33,121 nucleotides of DNA from an uncultured Lachnospiraceae bacterium. Lineage in GTDB: Bacteria; Bacillota; Clostridia; Lachnospirales; Lachnospiraceae. The DNA lies in assembly GCA_910584695.1 (NCBI GenBank), contig CAJUBR010000029.1:1-33121 (forward strand), read 5' to 3'. This document shows positions 7,960 to 14,756 of this stretch, piece by piece. Under the pieces are notes generated by a model. That model did no database searches. It worked only from the letters and a program-made list of their open reading frames with translations, and was not told the DNA's origin. Every line of letters begins with the position of its first letter. Position 1 is the first letter of the stretch. A program made the position numbers and the translations under genes.

Positions 7960-9024
7960 ATGAAAAAGATTGTACTTACAGGCGGTGGAACAGCCGGTCA
8001 TGTAACACCAAACATTGCTCTATTACCAAGCTTACAGGAAGCCGGATTTGAAGTTCACTACATCGGCTCCTATGACGGAATTGAAAAAAAACTAATTGAA
8101 GATATAGGAATTCCCTATTATGGAATCGCTTCTGGAAAATTACGAAGATATTTCGATATAAAGAATTTTTCAGACCCATTTCGGGTCATTAAGGGATTTA
8201 GCGAGGCAAACCGAATTTTAAAAAGATTGAAACCGGATATTGTATTTTCGAAAGGCGGCTTTGTAACGGTACCGGTTGTTATGGCAGCCAAAAAGAATAA
8301 AATTCCGGCTATTATACATGAATCCGATATGACACCGGGACTTGCAAATAAACTCTGTATCCCTTCTGCCAAAAAGGTCTGCTGTAATTTTAAAGAAACC
8401 TTTGAGCTGCTTCCAGAGGGAAAAGCCGTTCTTACCGGAACACCAATCCGTAAGGAATTATTTGAGGGCAATGCGAAAAAAGCGGCCGCATTTTGCAGTT
8501 TATCCCCTGACAAGCCAACCATTCTCGTTATTGGCGGCAGCAGCGGGAGTGTCATAATAAACAAAACAATCCGTGAGAGTCTTTCCGAAATTCTTCCACG
8601 TTTTCAGGTGATTCATTTATGTGGAAAAGACCATTTAGACAAAACGTTGGACAACAAAGAAGGTTATGTCCAATTTGAATATATATCCAAAGAATTAAGA
8701 GACCTGTTTGCCCTCAGCGACTTAGTTATCTCCCGGGCCGGTGCCAATGCAATCTGTGAATTGTTAGCCCTTAAAAAGCCTAATATTTTAATTCCCCTTT
8801 CAAAGGCCGCAAGCCGGGGTGATCAGATTTTAAATGCCAAGTCTTTTAAAAAGAATGGGTTCAGTTATGTCATAGAAGAAGAGGAACTTAGCAAAGCTTC
8901 TTTATTGAGTGCGATCCGTGATGTTTCCGCCCACAAAGAAGAGTATATAAAAGCAATGGAAGAGAGTGAAATGTCCGATTCCATCGGAACCATTATGAAC
9001 CTCATCAAAAAACTTACAAATTAA
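7960..9024 (+). CDS. murG: UDP-GlcNAc:lipid I N-acetylglucosaminyltransferase MurG
   Basis: Transfers GlcNAc from UDP-GlcNAc to lipid I on the inner face of the membrane, giving lipid II for peptidoglycan. The 354-aa GT-B enzyme has LTGGGTAGHVTPN at 6-18 (glycine loop, lipid I side), HESDMTPGLANK at 120-131, GGSSGS at 192-197 (second glycine loop) and the UDP-GlcNAc site from SRAGANAICELLAL through SRGDQILNA (258-293). The ATG at 7960 has AGGAG 6 nt upstream. It is not in a division/cell-wall cluster here but with a TSCPD gene. Some Firmicutes carry more than one MurG-like gene, so this may be the only copy or a second one; the HESDMTPGL variant is common in Firmicutes MurG. Confidence 0.92.
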   Translation: MKKIVLTGGGTAGHVTPNIALLPSLQEAGFEVHYIGSYDGIEKKLIEDIGIPYYGIASGKLRRYFDIKNFSDPFRVIKGFSEANRILKRLKPDIVFSKGGFVTVPVVMAAKKNKIPAIIHESDMTPGLANKLCIPSAKKVCCNFKETFELLPEGKAVLTGTPIRKELFEGNAKKAAAFCSLSPDKPTILVIGGSSGSVIINKTIRESLSEILPRFQVIHLCGKDHLDKTLDNKEGYVQFEYISKELRDLFALSDLVISRAGANAICELLALKKPNILIPLSKAASRGDQILNAKSFKKNGFSYVIEEEELSKASLLSAIRDVSAHKEEYIKAMEESEMSDSIGTIMNLIKKLTN

Positions 9025-9026
9025 TA

Positions 9027-9080
9027 TAATAAAAATGCACAGACATGTCTAAAATATCTCATGTTTGTGCATTTTTATTA
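9027..9080. terminator. Bidirectional terminator between murG and the 9101-9568 gene
   Basis: A long inverted repeat: AATAAAAATGCACA and ACATG pair with CATGT and TGTGCATTTTTATT. There is an A-tract on one side and a T-tract on the other, so it works for both converging transcripts. Confidence 0.9.
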
Positions 9081-9100
9081 TTTATGAAGATACTCCTTCT

Positions 9101-9568
9101 TTAATTTCCACTTAACAACTGCTTAAACATAACTTCCTTAATAACCTCATCCTGTGGTTCTTTTTCAATATATGCAGTAATATTTACTGTTTTGCCGGAA
9201 ATTACAAATTCAAATTTGACACCGCAGCTTGTATATAGGTGGTCTTCATGATCCGGAACCTCTTTAATATTTATGTGTGCACCTTTCGCATAAAAGGTAA
9301 CGGTTTCCGTTCCTGCTGCTTCATTTGCATCATATATCCAGAAACTTGAGGTCGTATGACTTTCCAAAATCTTTTGATAAGTTGCCTCCAAATCCTTATT
9401 TACAAGATTTTTCACTGCATCAATTCTTACTTTTGCCTGTTTATCTATCACCGGCTGAACAAATGACTTAACCATATTATGCGGATATTCCGGTAATACC
9501 GTATAAACACCAAAACAAATTCCTACTAAAATAACAATCCCAATTACTACTTTTAAAAATTGTCTCAT
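9101..9568 (-). CDS. Membrane-anchored hypothetical protein
   Basis: The 155-aa protein has an N-terminal hydrophobic helix (VVIGIVILVGICFGVYTVL, about 7-25) with no obvious lipobox, so it is a signal anchor with an external domain. The rest is a mixed alpha/beta domain with a helical first half (VRIDAVKNLVNKDLEATYQKILESH) and beta-like strands ending in EKEPQDEVIKEVMFKQLL. I do not recognise the family. The start has a strong AGGAGG about 8 nt upstream. It lies 49 bp downstream of the HD hydrolase gene on the same strand and ahead of a shared terminator, so the two are likely one transcript. Confidence 0.75.
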   Translation of the reverse strand: MRQFLKVVIGIVILVGICFGVYTVLPEYPHNMVKSFVQPVIDKQAKVRIDAVKNLVNKDLEATYQKILESHTTSSFWIYDANEAAGTETVTFYAKGAHINIKEVPDHEDHLYTSCGVKFEFVISGKTVNITAYIEKEPQDEVIKEVMFKQLLSGN

Positions 9569-9617
9569 CGTTAATTCCTCCTAAATCTACATTTATTATT
9601 TTAATGCCTGATCCGGC

Positions 9618-10208
9618 TTAAAACAATTCTTTTTCTAACTGAAACAAAAAATCATCTAAAAGCTTCATTCTCCTGTCATATTCTATACGAGCTGCATCAG
9701 TCTTACACCGGCGTATCTTAGGCTTATTGCCTTTGTAATAATTCTTAATCCGGTAATATGCCTTTTTGTAATTTGCCTCTTCCTCACAGGCTGTTGCCAT
9801 GGAATCCCAAAGAATACTGACAGCACCCACCTCATCTAACAAATCCGCATCCATTACAACCTGACACTCAATTGATAATTCCTGCTGCGTGTCTTTATCG
9901 TCATGAATCCTGATAATTTCTCCGATTCGCCCAATCTTATCTGGCTCTATTCCGATACTGTCTAAATATTCTACTGCTATCTCGGCTCCGACTTCACCAT
10001 GCTCTCTGCCCTCCTGCCAGCCAACATCATGTAACAATGCTGCCAGTGCAATAATATCAAGGTCTCCACCAACCTTTGCCTGCAGTTTAATCGCCCATCG
10101 GTATACCCTCATCGTGTGTTCAAACCGGTCGCGAAATGGATAATTAGGTGGTCTGCCGTTGTCTGCAATCTGCTGTTTCACAAATTCTATCACATTTGCA
10201 TAATTCAT
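9618..10208 (-). CDS. HD-domain metal-dependent phosphohydrolase
   Basis: The 196-aa HD-superfamily protein has its metal ligands visible as FEHTMRVYRWA (His31), LLHDVGW (His60-Asp61) and VVMDADLLDEVGA (Asp120/122). The order and spacing are those of a single-domain HD hydrolase. The substrate cannot be read from sequence; relatives act on nucleotides or phosphate esters. The ATG at 10208 (MNYANVIEF) was chosen over an ATG 15 nt upstream because GGGAG lies 8 nt before it, overlapping the upstream codon. A TACAAT about 25 nt upstream may be a -10 element, but no good -35 is visible. The SRP RNA terminates just upstream on the same strand. Confidence 0.85.
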   Translation of the reverse strand: MNYANVIEFVKQQIADNGRPPNYPFRDRFEHTMRVYRWAIKLQAKVGGDLDIIALAALLHDVGWQEGREHGEVGAEIAVEYLDSIGIEPDKIGRIGEIIRIHDDKDTQQELSIECQVVMDADLLDEVGAVSILWDSMATACEEEANYKKAYYRIKNYYKGNKPKIRRCKTDAARIEYDRRMKLLDDFLFQLEKELF

Positions 10209-10309
10209 GCTAATCGCTCCCATTCACGTGCTTCTTTACTATTGTAGCATCATTTTATAAAATATTCCACAAAATAAAGAGTTTCACTTGCGAAACTTTC
10301 TTATAGAGT

Positions 10310-10342
10310 AAAAAAAATCATACAAATATATTTATATGATTT
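10310..10342 (-). terminator. Terminator downstream of the SRP RNA
   Basis: Minus strand: AAATCATA stem paired with TATGATTT, followed by a run of T. A second, weaker hairpin (AGTTTC-GCAAGT-GAAACT, 10280-10297) follows on the same strand. Confidence 0.65.
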
Positions 10343-10385
10343 CACTAATTATATTGGGAAGCACTCTCTTTTTTGATATTTATAA

Positions 10386-10656
10386 AAATCCATGCAACCT
10401 GCTTTGTGAGACACTTCCGATCAGTTACCATAGCAGTTAACTCAGTCCAGGCACCCTTGCGGCACACGAAAGCTCCTACTTAGTGCTGCTTCGTTCCCGA
10501 CCTGACACGGTTCATAGGTTTCCATTGCGCAAGACCCATACGTCAACGCCACTTACTATGGCCAGCATCGAAAGCAACTCCCGAGGCAGGTCAACACCCC
10601 TGCTATAGCGGATTGCAGGTACAGGATACCGCTAACACCCCGGCTGCATGGAAAGA
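10386..10656 (-). ncRNA. ffs: Large signal recognition particle RNA (6S/scRNA type)
   Basis: About 271 nt, the size of the Bacillus-type large SRP RNA that carries an Alu-like domain as well as the Ffh-binding domain. The minus strand begins TCTTTCC, and the Alu-like end is recognisable as CCTGTACCTGCAATCCGCT. The Ffh-binding domain is at 10479-10507 and reads GTCAGGTCGGGAACGAAGC, containing the GGAA tetraloop and the asymmetric internal loop. The two ends pair (CCATGCA with TGCATGG). The mature 5' end is set by analogy with Bacillus scRNA; the true transcript starts further upstream (promoter 10697-10725). The tetraloop closing pair is G-C where the usual pair is C-G. tadA lies just upstream, as in Bacillus subtilis. 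Confidence 0.95.
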
Positions 10657-10696
10657 TTAAACTATAAATAATGACACTAATTTAGTGATAACGATT

Positions 10697-10725
10697 AGTA
10701 TACAAGAATTTGTGAGATATGTCAA
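10697..10725 (-). promoter_or_regulatory. Near-consensus sigma-A promoter of the SRP RNA
   Basis: Minus strand: perfect TTGACA (10725-10720), 17-nt spacer, TATACT (10702-10697). Transcription would start roughly 35 nt before the mature 5' end. The intervening leader holds CACTAA/TTAGTG, a small hairpin that could mark 5' processing (inference). Confidence 0.88.
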
Positions 10726-10748
10726 CTCTTTTTCAAGCCTTTTCAATA

Positions 10749-10850
10749 ATTGATGGTAACTATTCAGCCTTCGGCTTCATAGTTACGGACTTTGCAGCAA
10801 GTGCAAATTCCTAGGCTGAACTGCTACTAATTGATAACGGTTCAGCTTTT
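10749..10850. repeat. Multi-hairpin intergenic element between tadA and the SRP RNA promoter
   Basis: About 100 bp, dense in complementary segments. The strongest hairpin is GTAACTAT-TC-AGCC-TTC-GGCT-TC-ATAGTTAC (10756-10786). A second is TTTGC/GCAAA (10791-10807). A third is GCTGAA/TTCAGC (10815-10846). TTCAGCC at 10763-10769 can instead pair with GGCTGAA at 10814-10820, so two folds compete. AATTGAT occurs at both ends (10749, 10829), each time shortly before a TTCAGC. It encodes nothing and lacks a T-tract. It resembles a mobile REP/MITE-like element, but only one copy is in this window. Confidence 0.5.
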
Positions 10851-10866
10851 GATTACCGAACACCTT

Positions 10867-11325
10867 CTATTTTTTCCTTCTCAATGCTTTAAAAAAATCT
10901 GATAACAGGAACGAACATTCCTCTTCCAGAATTCCTTTTTGAAATTCTACCTGATGATTAAATTCTTCCACTTGAAACAGATTCAAAATCGAACCGGCAC
11001 ATCCGGCTTTCTTATTCATTGCTCCTACTACAACCCGGGGAATCCGTGCCTGTACAATTGCACCTGCACACATCTGGCAGGGTTCCAATGTAATATACAT
11101 GGTACATTCCTCCAGCCTCCAGTCACCCAGCTTCTTTGAGGCCTTTTCAATCGCCAGCAGTTCTGCATGAGCCAGTGTTGTTTTCTTTGCATTTCTTTTA
11201 TTATATCCTCTGGCAATAATCTTATCATTCTTTACAATAATACAGCCAATGGGAACATCCCCTGCTGCCGCTGCTTTTTTTGCCTGCTTAATTGCTTCTT
11301 TCATGTATTTTTCATCATTTGTCAT
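10867..11325 (-). CDS. tadA: tRNA-specific adenosine-34 deaminase TadA
   Basis: Converts A34 to inosine in tRNA-Arg(ACG), needed to read CGN codons. The 152-aa cytidine/adenosine deaminase fold has HAE at 53-55 (zinc ligand His53 and catalytic Glu55) and PCQMC at 82-86 (zinc ligands Cys83 and Cys86). The N-terminal DVPIGCIIV and the central YNKRNAKKTTLAHAE are typical of TadA rather than guanine deaminase. The start has GGGGGAAA before the ATG. It is followed on the same strand by the SRP RNA; the tadA-SRP RNA order is conserved in Bacilli, where dnaX comes next, but dnaX is absent here. Confidence 0.95.
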   Translation of the reverse strand: MTNDEKYMKEAIKQAKKAAAAGDVPIGCIIVKNDKIIARGYNKRNAKKTTLAHAELLAIEKASKKLGDWRLEECTMYITLEPCQMCAGAIVQARIPRVVVGAMNKKAGCAGSILNLFQVEEFNHQVEFQKGILEEECSFLLSDFFKALRRKK

Positions 11326-11393
11326 TGTATTTCCCCCATATTATATGATAAAGTTATTAAAATCGGATTCTATTTGCAAGGAGATTTTAATTT

Positions 11394-11945
11394 ATGTCAT
11401 TTACACTTACGACCGACCGTTTAATATTACAGGTTGAAAATAGCAGTAAAGCTTCACAGGTTCTCTCTTTTTATAATAAAAACAGGGAACTTTTTGAACG
11501 TTTTGAACCCACAAGACCAGATAGCTTCTATACTCTGGATTATCAGACCGCCAGTATGGATTATGAATACAATGCCGCTATAAAAGGCAAGTCCTTACGC
11601 TATTATATTTATCTGAAAAAACATCCGGATCAAATGATTGGTTCCGTGAATTTTTCCCAGATCATGCATGGTCCGTTTTCCAGAGCTGCTATCGGTTATA
11701 AACTGGATGCAGATTATCACGGCTATGGCTATGCCTTTGAAGCATGCCAGGCTGCTATTGCCGTCATTTTCTCTAATTACAAGATCCACCGGCTGGACGC
11801 ACGGGTTGCACTTGATAACACACCCTCTATCAAACTATTAGAACGGCTTAGCTTCCGATTTGAAGGTATTGAATACCAGGGCGTAGAAGTAAACGGTATT
11901 TTTAAGGATCATTACAGATATGGACTGATTTCTACAATCCAGTAA
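11394..11945 (+). CDS. GNAT-family N-acetyltransferase, RimJ/RimL type
   Basis: The 183-aa protein begins TTDRLILQ, the usual first strand of RimJ/RimL/SpeG-like acetyltransferases. The acetyl-CoA binding region is AIGYKLDADYHGYGYAFEAC, with the HGYGYA turn, followed by HRLDARVALDNTPSIKLLERL (motif B). These enzymes acetylate protein N-termini, amino sugars or small amines; the substrate cannot be assigned. AAGGAG lies 9 nt before the ATG. It is divergent from tadA and converges on the gene 11912-13027, whose 3' end overlaps it by 34 bp. Confidence 0.88.
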   Translation: MSFTLTTDRLILQVENSSKASQVLSFYNKNRELFERFEPTRPDSFYTLDYQTASMDYEYNAAIKGKSLRYYIYLKKHPDQMIGSVNFSQIMHGPFSRAAIGYKLDADYHGYGYAFEACQAAIAVIFSNYKIHRLDARVALDNTPSIKLLERLSFRFEGIEYQGVEVNGIFKDHYRYGLISTIQ

Positions 11946-13027
11946 CCAAACTCTCCTGTCTTAATGCCTGTTTTCTTAATCGGGATAAATTGTTCAAATC
12001 CGAACATATTAGCCAGATATTTTTCCCGGTTAGAATATACTCCCGGTACTCCGATAATTGCCTGTTCTGATCCATTATCAAACCGCATTTTTCCAAGTAG
12101 CAGATACTGATACGTATAATAGCCATGTGTTAAAAAGCTGTTCACTCCTAATTTCCAGTTACGCATATCTAATTTCCCAATATCCTTAGGGTGAATCCTC
12201 ACACAATCAAATAATTCTGTAACACCATACATTGGCAGCTTCGGATATTCTAAAATCATTTTTTCGAAGGCATCCTCGTGTTCCTTCTGTTCTAAACGTT
12301 TTTTGTGATACGGACAATTTTCACATTTTTCAAAGACATCTTTTTTTAATTCTTCCTGTAGCTTTTGCTCCTTTTCCTCGATTATATCCTTTTTCTGCTG
12401 CTGGGTTAAACTAATATCCTGCTGTAATTCCTGTTTGACTGTCTGTTCCTGCTCCACAGACTCTTCTTTTTTTATTTCCTGTAATTTGGCTGTCTCCTCT
12501 TTCTGATTCCCGCCAGGCTTTTGGAATATTTCTTTTGACCGATCCGTACGTTTCACCGTTGCGGGTCTGTAAATGATCTTCTGTTGTGTTCCATTGGATG
12601 GCTCTTTGGGCTTTCCCTCCGGTTCTTTCGTATTATCCTTGCATACCAGCTTATAATCTTTACGGTCTTTATCTTTAAAATCACCTATATAATAGTGATC
12701 ATCATTATAAACAACGGCTACCCCATCAAATGTATACAAATCTCTTCCTGTATCAAACATCTGCTGCCAGTCTGTACGACTCTGGTACGTTAAAATTCCA
12801 TTTAATCTCTCCACTTTTCCCACTTTAATTGCCGCTAAATGATCTCCTGCTTCATGATAAAAATAAAGTAGGGCTTCCTTATATGGTAATCCGGGTGGTT
12901 CCTGAATGTTAATAATAATTTTAACTTTATCCCCACGGATCTCTAATTTCAGAAATCCTGCCGTTGATCCTATGTTTCCATTGTGATGCTGGTAAAAATA
13001 TGTGATTTTTCTTTTATAACTCTGCAC
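11912..13027 (-). CDS. Conserved protein with Q/E/K-rich linker (DUF6128-like)
   Basis: A three-part protein of 371 aa from the GTG at 13027. The N-terminal beta-rich domain (about 1-150) starts QSYKRKITYFYQ and contains AGFLKLEIRG and YTFDGVAVVY. A charged low-complexity linker (about 150-245) is rich in Q, E and K. The C-terminal domain includes CENCPYHKK (possible metal site), WKLGVNSFLTHGYYTYQYLL, IIGVPGVYSNREKYLANMFGF and GYWIVEI. I recall this architecture from Lachnospiraceae proteins annotated as DUF6128, but this was not checked. Its function is unknown. An ORF reaching to 13132 has no ribosome site and overlaps rsmA; GGAG sits 11 nt before the chosen GTG, with another GTG at 13039 overlapping that site. 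It is the last gene of the 16618-to-11912 operon. Confidence 0.7.
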   Translation of the reverse strand: MQSYKRKITYFYQHHNGNIGSTAGFLKLEIRGDKVKIIINIQEPPGLPYKEALLYFYHEAGDHLAAIKVGKVERLNGILTYQSRTDWQQMFDTGRDLYTFDGVAVVYNDDHYYIGDFKDKDRKDYKLVCKDNTKEPEGKPKEPSNGTQQKIIYRPATVKRTDRSKEIFQKPGGNQKEETAKLQEIKKEESVEQEQTVKQELQQDISLTQQQKKDIIEEKEQKLQEELKKDVFEKCENCPYHKKRLEQKEHEDAFEKMILEYPKLPMYGVTELFDCVRIHPKDIGKLDMRNWKLGVNSFLTHGYYTYQYLLLGKMRFDNGSEQAIIGVPGVYSNREKYLANMFGFEQFIPIKKTGIKTGEFGYWIVEISPYL

Positions 13028-13112
13028 TTCTTGTCTCACTCCTTTTTGAATTAATTCTATGCAAAAGTATGGGATTTTATGACTAAAAGAATATAAGTTT
13101 CTTTTATTTGTG

Positions 13113-13970
13113 TTATGTATCAAGATAATCACTTAATTGGGCAAATTGTTCCAGTGTCAATGCTTCCCCGCGGATTGTCGGGGAAAGATCCATTTTTTTT
13201 AGGGCGGAAACAATACGTTCCTTCGTTACCGGAATACCGCCATTAATCAAGCTGTTTTGCAGTGTTTTTCTTCTCTGGTTAAAGGATGCTCTTACCAGTG
13301 AAAACATAAAGGTTTCATGATCCACCTTTACTGGCGGCCTATCCCACTTTGTCAACCGGATCACAGCGGACCCTACATTTGGTCTTGGAATAAAACAATT
13401 TGGTGGTACATTTGCCACAATATACGGCTTGGCATAAAATTGTACCGCAAGGGAAAGAGCACCATAATCCTTTGTACCCGGTCCTGCCTGCATTCTGGAA
13501 GCCACCTCTTTTTGTACCATCACTGTAATATTTTCCAGCGGCACATGACTTTCAAATAAACCCATAATAATCGGTGTTGTAATATAATAGGGAAGATTCG
13601 CCACCACTTTTATAGGCTTTCCGCTATTTTTCTTATTTACAAGGTCTGCAATGTCTACTTTTAAAATATCTTCATTTATCAAAGTCACATTATCGTAATC
13701 CTTAAGCGTATCCTGTAAAATTGGAATTAATGTTTTATCAATTTCCACTGCGATTACTTCTTTTGCTGCCTCTGCCAGATACTGTGTCATCGTGCCAAAT
13801 CCCGGTCCAATTTCCAGAACAACATCTTCCTTCGTCACTCCCGCTGCCAGAATAATTTTATTCAGCACATGTTCATCAATCAGAAAATTCTGTCCAAACT
13901 TTTTTTGAAAAGCAAAATCATATTTTTTAATTGTCTCTATGGTAACCTGAGGATTACTAAGTTTTTTCAT
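13113..13970 (-). CDS. rsmA: 16S rRNA (adenine1518/1519-N6)-dimethyltransferase
   Basis: Dimethylates two adjacent adenines in the 3'-terminal hairpin of 16S rRNA during 30S maturation; loss gives kasugamycin resistance (also named ksgA). The 285-aa Rossmann methyltransferase shows FGQNFLID at 25-32, the SAM-binding EIGPGFG at 53-59, the acidic VEID at about 75-78 and the catalytic NLPY at 125-128. The C-terminal helical domain has FNQRRKTLQNSL. The start has GGAAAC upstream of the ATG. It lies 18 bp after tatD; the tatD-rsmA pairing is common in Firmicutes. Confidence 0.97.
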   Translation of the reverse strand: MKKLSNPQVTIETIKKYDFAFQKKFGQNFLIDEHVLNKIILAAGVTKEDVVLEIGPGFGTMTQYLAEAAKEVIAVEIDKTLIPILQDTLKDYDNVTLINEDILKVDIADLVNKKNSGKPIKVVANLPYYITTPIIMGLFESHVPLENITVMVQKEVASRMQAGPGTKDYGALSLAVQFYAKPYIVANVPPNCFIPRPNVGSAVIRLTKWDRPPVKVDHETFMFSLVRASFNQRRKTLQNSLINGGIPVTKERIVSALKKMDLSPTIRGEALTLEQFAQLSDYLDT

Positions 13971-13988
13971 GCTTGTTTCCTTTCTGAA

Positions 13989-14756
13989 TCACAATTTATA
14001 TAACTTCCTTGCATTATGAAAAGTAATTTCTAAGACTTCTTCCACCGGAACCTGTTTAATTCCTGCAATTTCTTCCGCTACATAAGTTAAGTAAAGGGAA
14101 CAATTACGTTTTCCTCTGAATGGAACTGGTGCAAGATACGGAGAATCTGTTTCTAATACCATCTGGTCAAGAGGTGCATATTCCACAACTTCTTTTAATT
14201 TTCTGCCATTTTTAAATGTTACCACCCCTCCTATACCCAGGTAATAACCCCGATCCAGATATTCCCTTGCCATTTCCACTCCATAAGAAAAGCAGTGGAT
14301 CACACCACCTTTTTTTCCATCATATTCTGCCTTCATAATATCTAACGTATCTTTTGCAGCATCACGGCTGTGAATGACAACCGGAAGCTCCTGTTGTTTT
14401 GCTATAGCAAGCTGACGGACAAACCATTTTTTCTGGACATCCCTTTCTACATCGTCATAATGATAGTCCAGTCCGATTTCACCAATGGCTAAAATCTTAT
14501 CCCGTTGGGAAAGTGCTTCTAACTCTCCCATATCCTCTTCCGTCAAATCCTTTACATCATCCGGATGAACACCTACCGTCCCATATAAAAAATCATATTG
14601 TGTAACCAATTCCGTTATTTTTCTTGAACTATCCATGGAACATCCTATGTTTACAATATATTCGACTCCCTCTTCGTTCATTTTTTTAAGCAGCCTGTCC
14701 CGGTCTTCCCGAAATGCCCGATCATCATAATGGGCATGCGTTTCAAATATTTTCAT
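13989..14756 (-). CDS. tatD: TatD-family metal-dependent hydrolase/DNase
   Basis: A TIM-barrel amidohydrolase-like nuclease of 255 aa, with ETHAHYDD at the N-terminus (HxH metal site), GEIGLDYH (bridging Glu), VIHSRDA, HCFSYG and the C-terminal ETDSPYLAP with its metal-binding Asp. Family members have 3'-5' exonuclease or DNA-repair activity; the exact role here is not known. Its ATG overlaps the stop of the upstream gene by 4 bp (ATGA), indicating translational coupling. rsmA follows after 18 bp. Confidence 0.95.
   Translation of the reverse strand: MKIFETHAHYDDRAFREDRDRLLKKMNEEGVEYIVNIGCSMDSSRKITELVTQYDFLYGTVGVHPDDVKDLTEEDMGELEALSQRDKILAIGEIGLDYHYDDVERDVQKKWFVRQLAIAKQQELPVVIHSRDAAKDTLDIMKAEYDGKKGGVIHCFSYGVEMAREYLDRGYYLGIGGVVTFKNGRKLKEVVEYAPLDQMVLETDSPYLAPVPFRGKRNCSLYLTYVAEEIAGIKQVPVEEVLEITFHNARKLYKL

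Noticed and set aside
8118..8564. Minus-strand ORF of 148 codons inside murG
   Set aside because: It is antisense to a conserved enzyme and its product has no recognisable features.
10280..10297. AGTTTC-GCAAGT-GAAACT hairpin as a riboswitch or binding site
   Set aside because: It is best explained as a weak second terminator after the SRP RNA.
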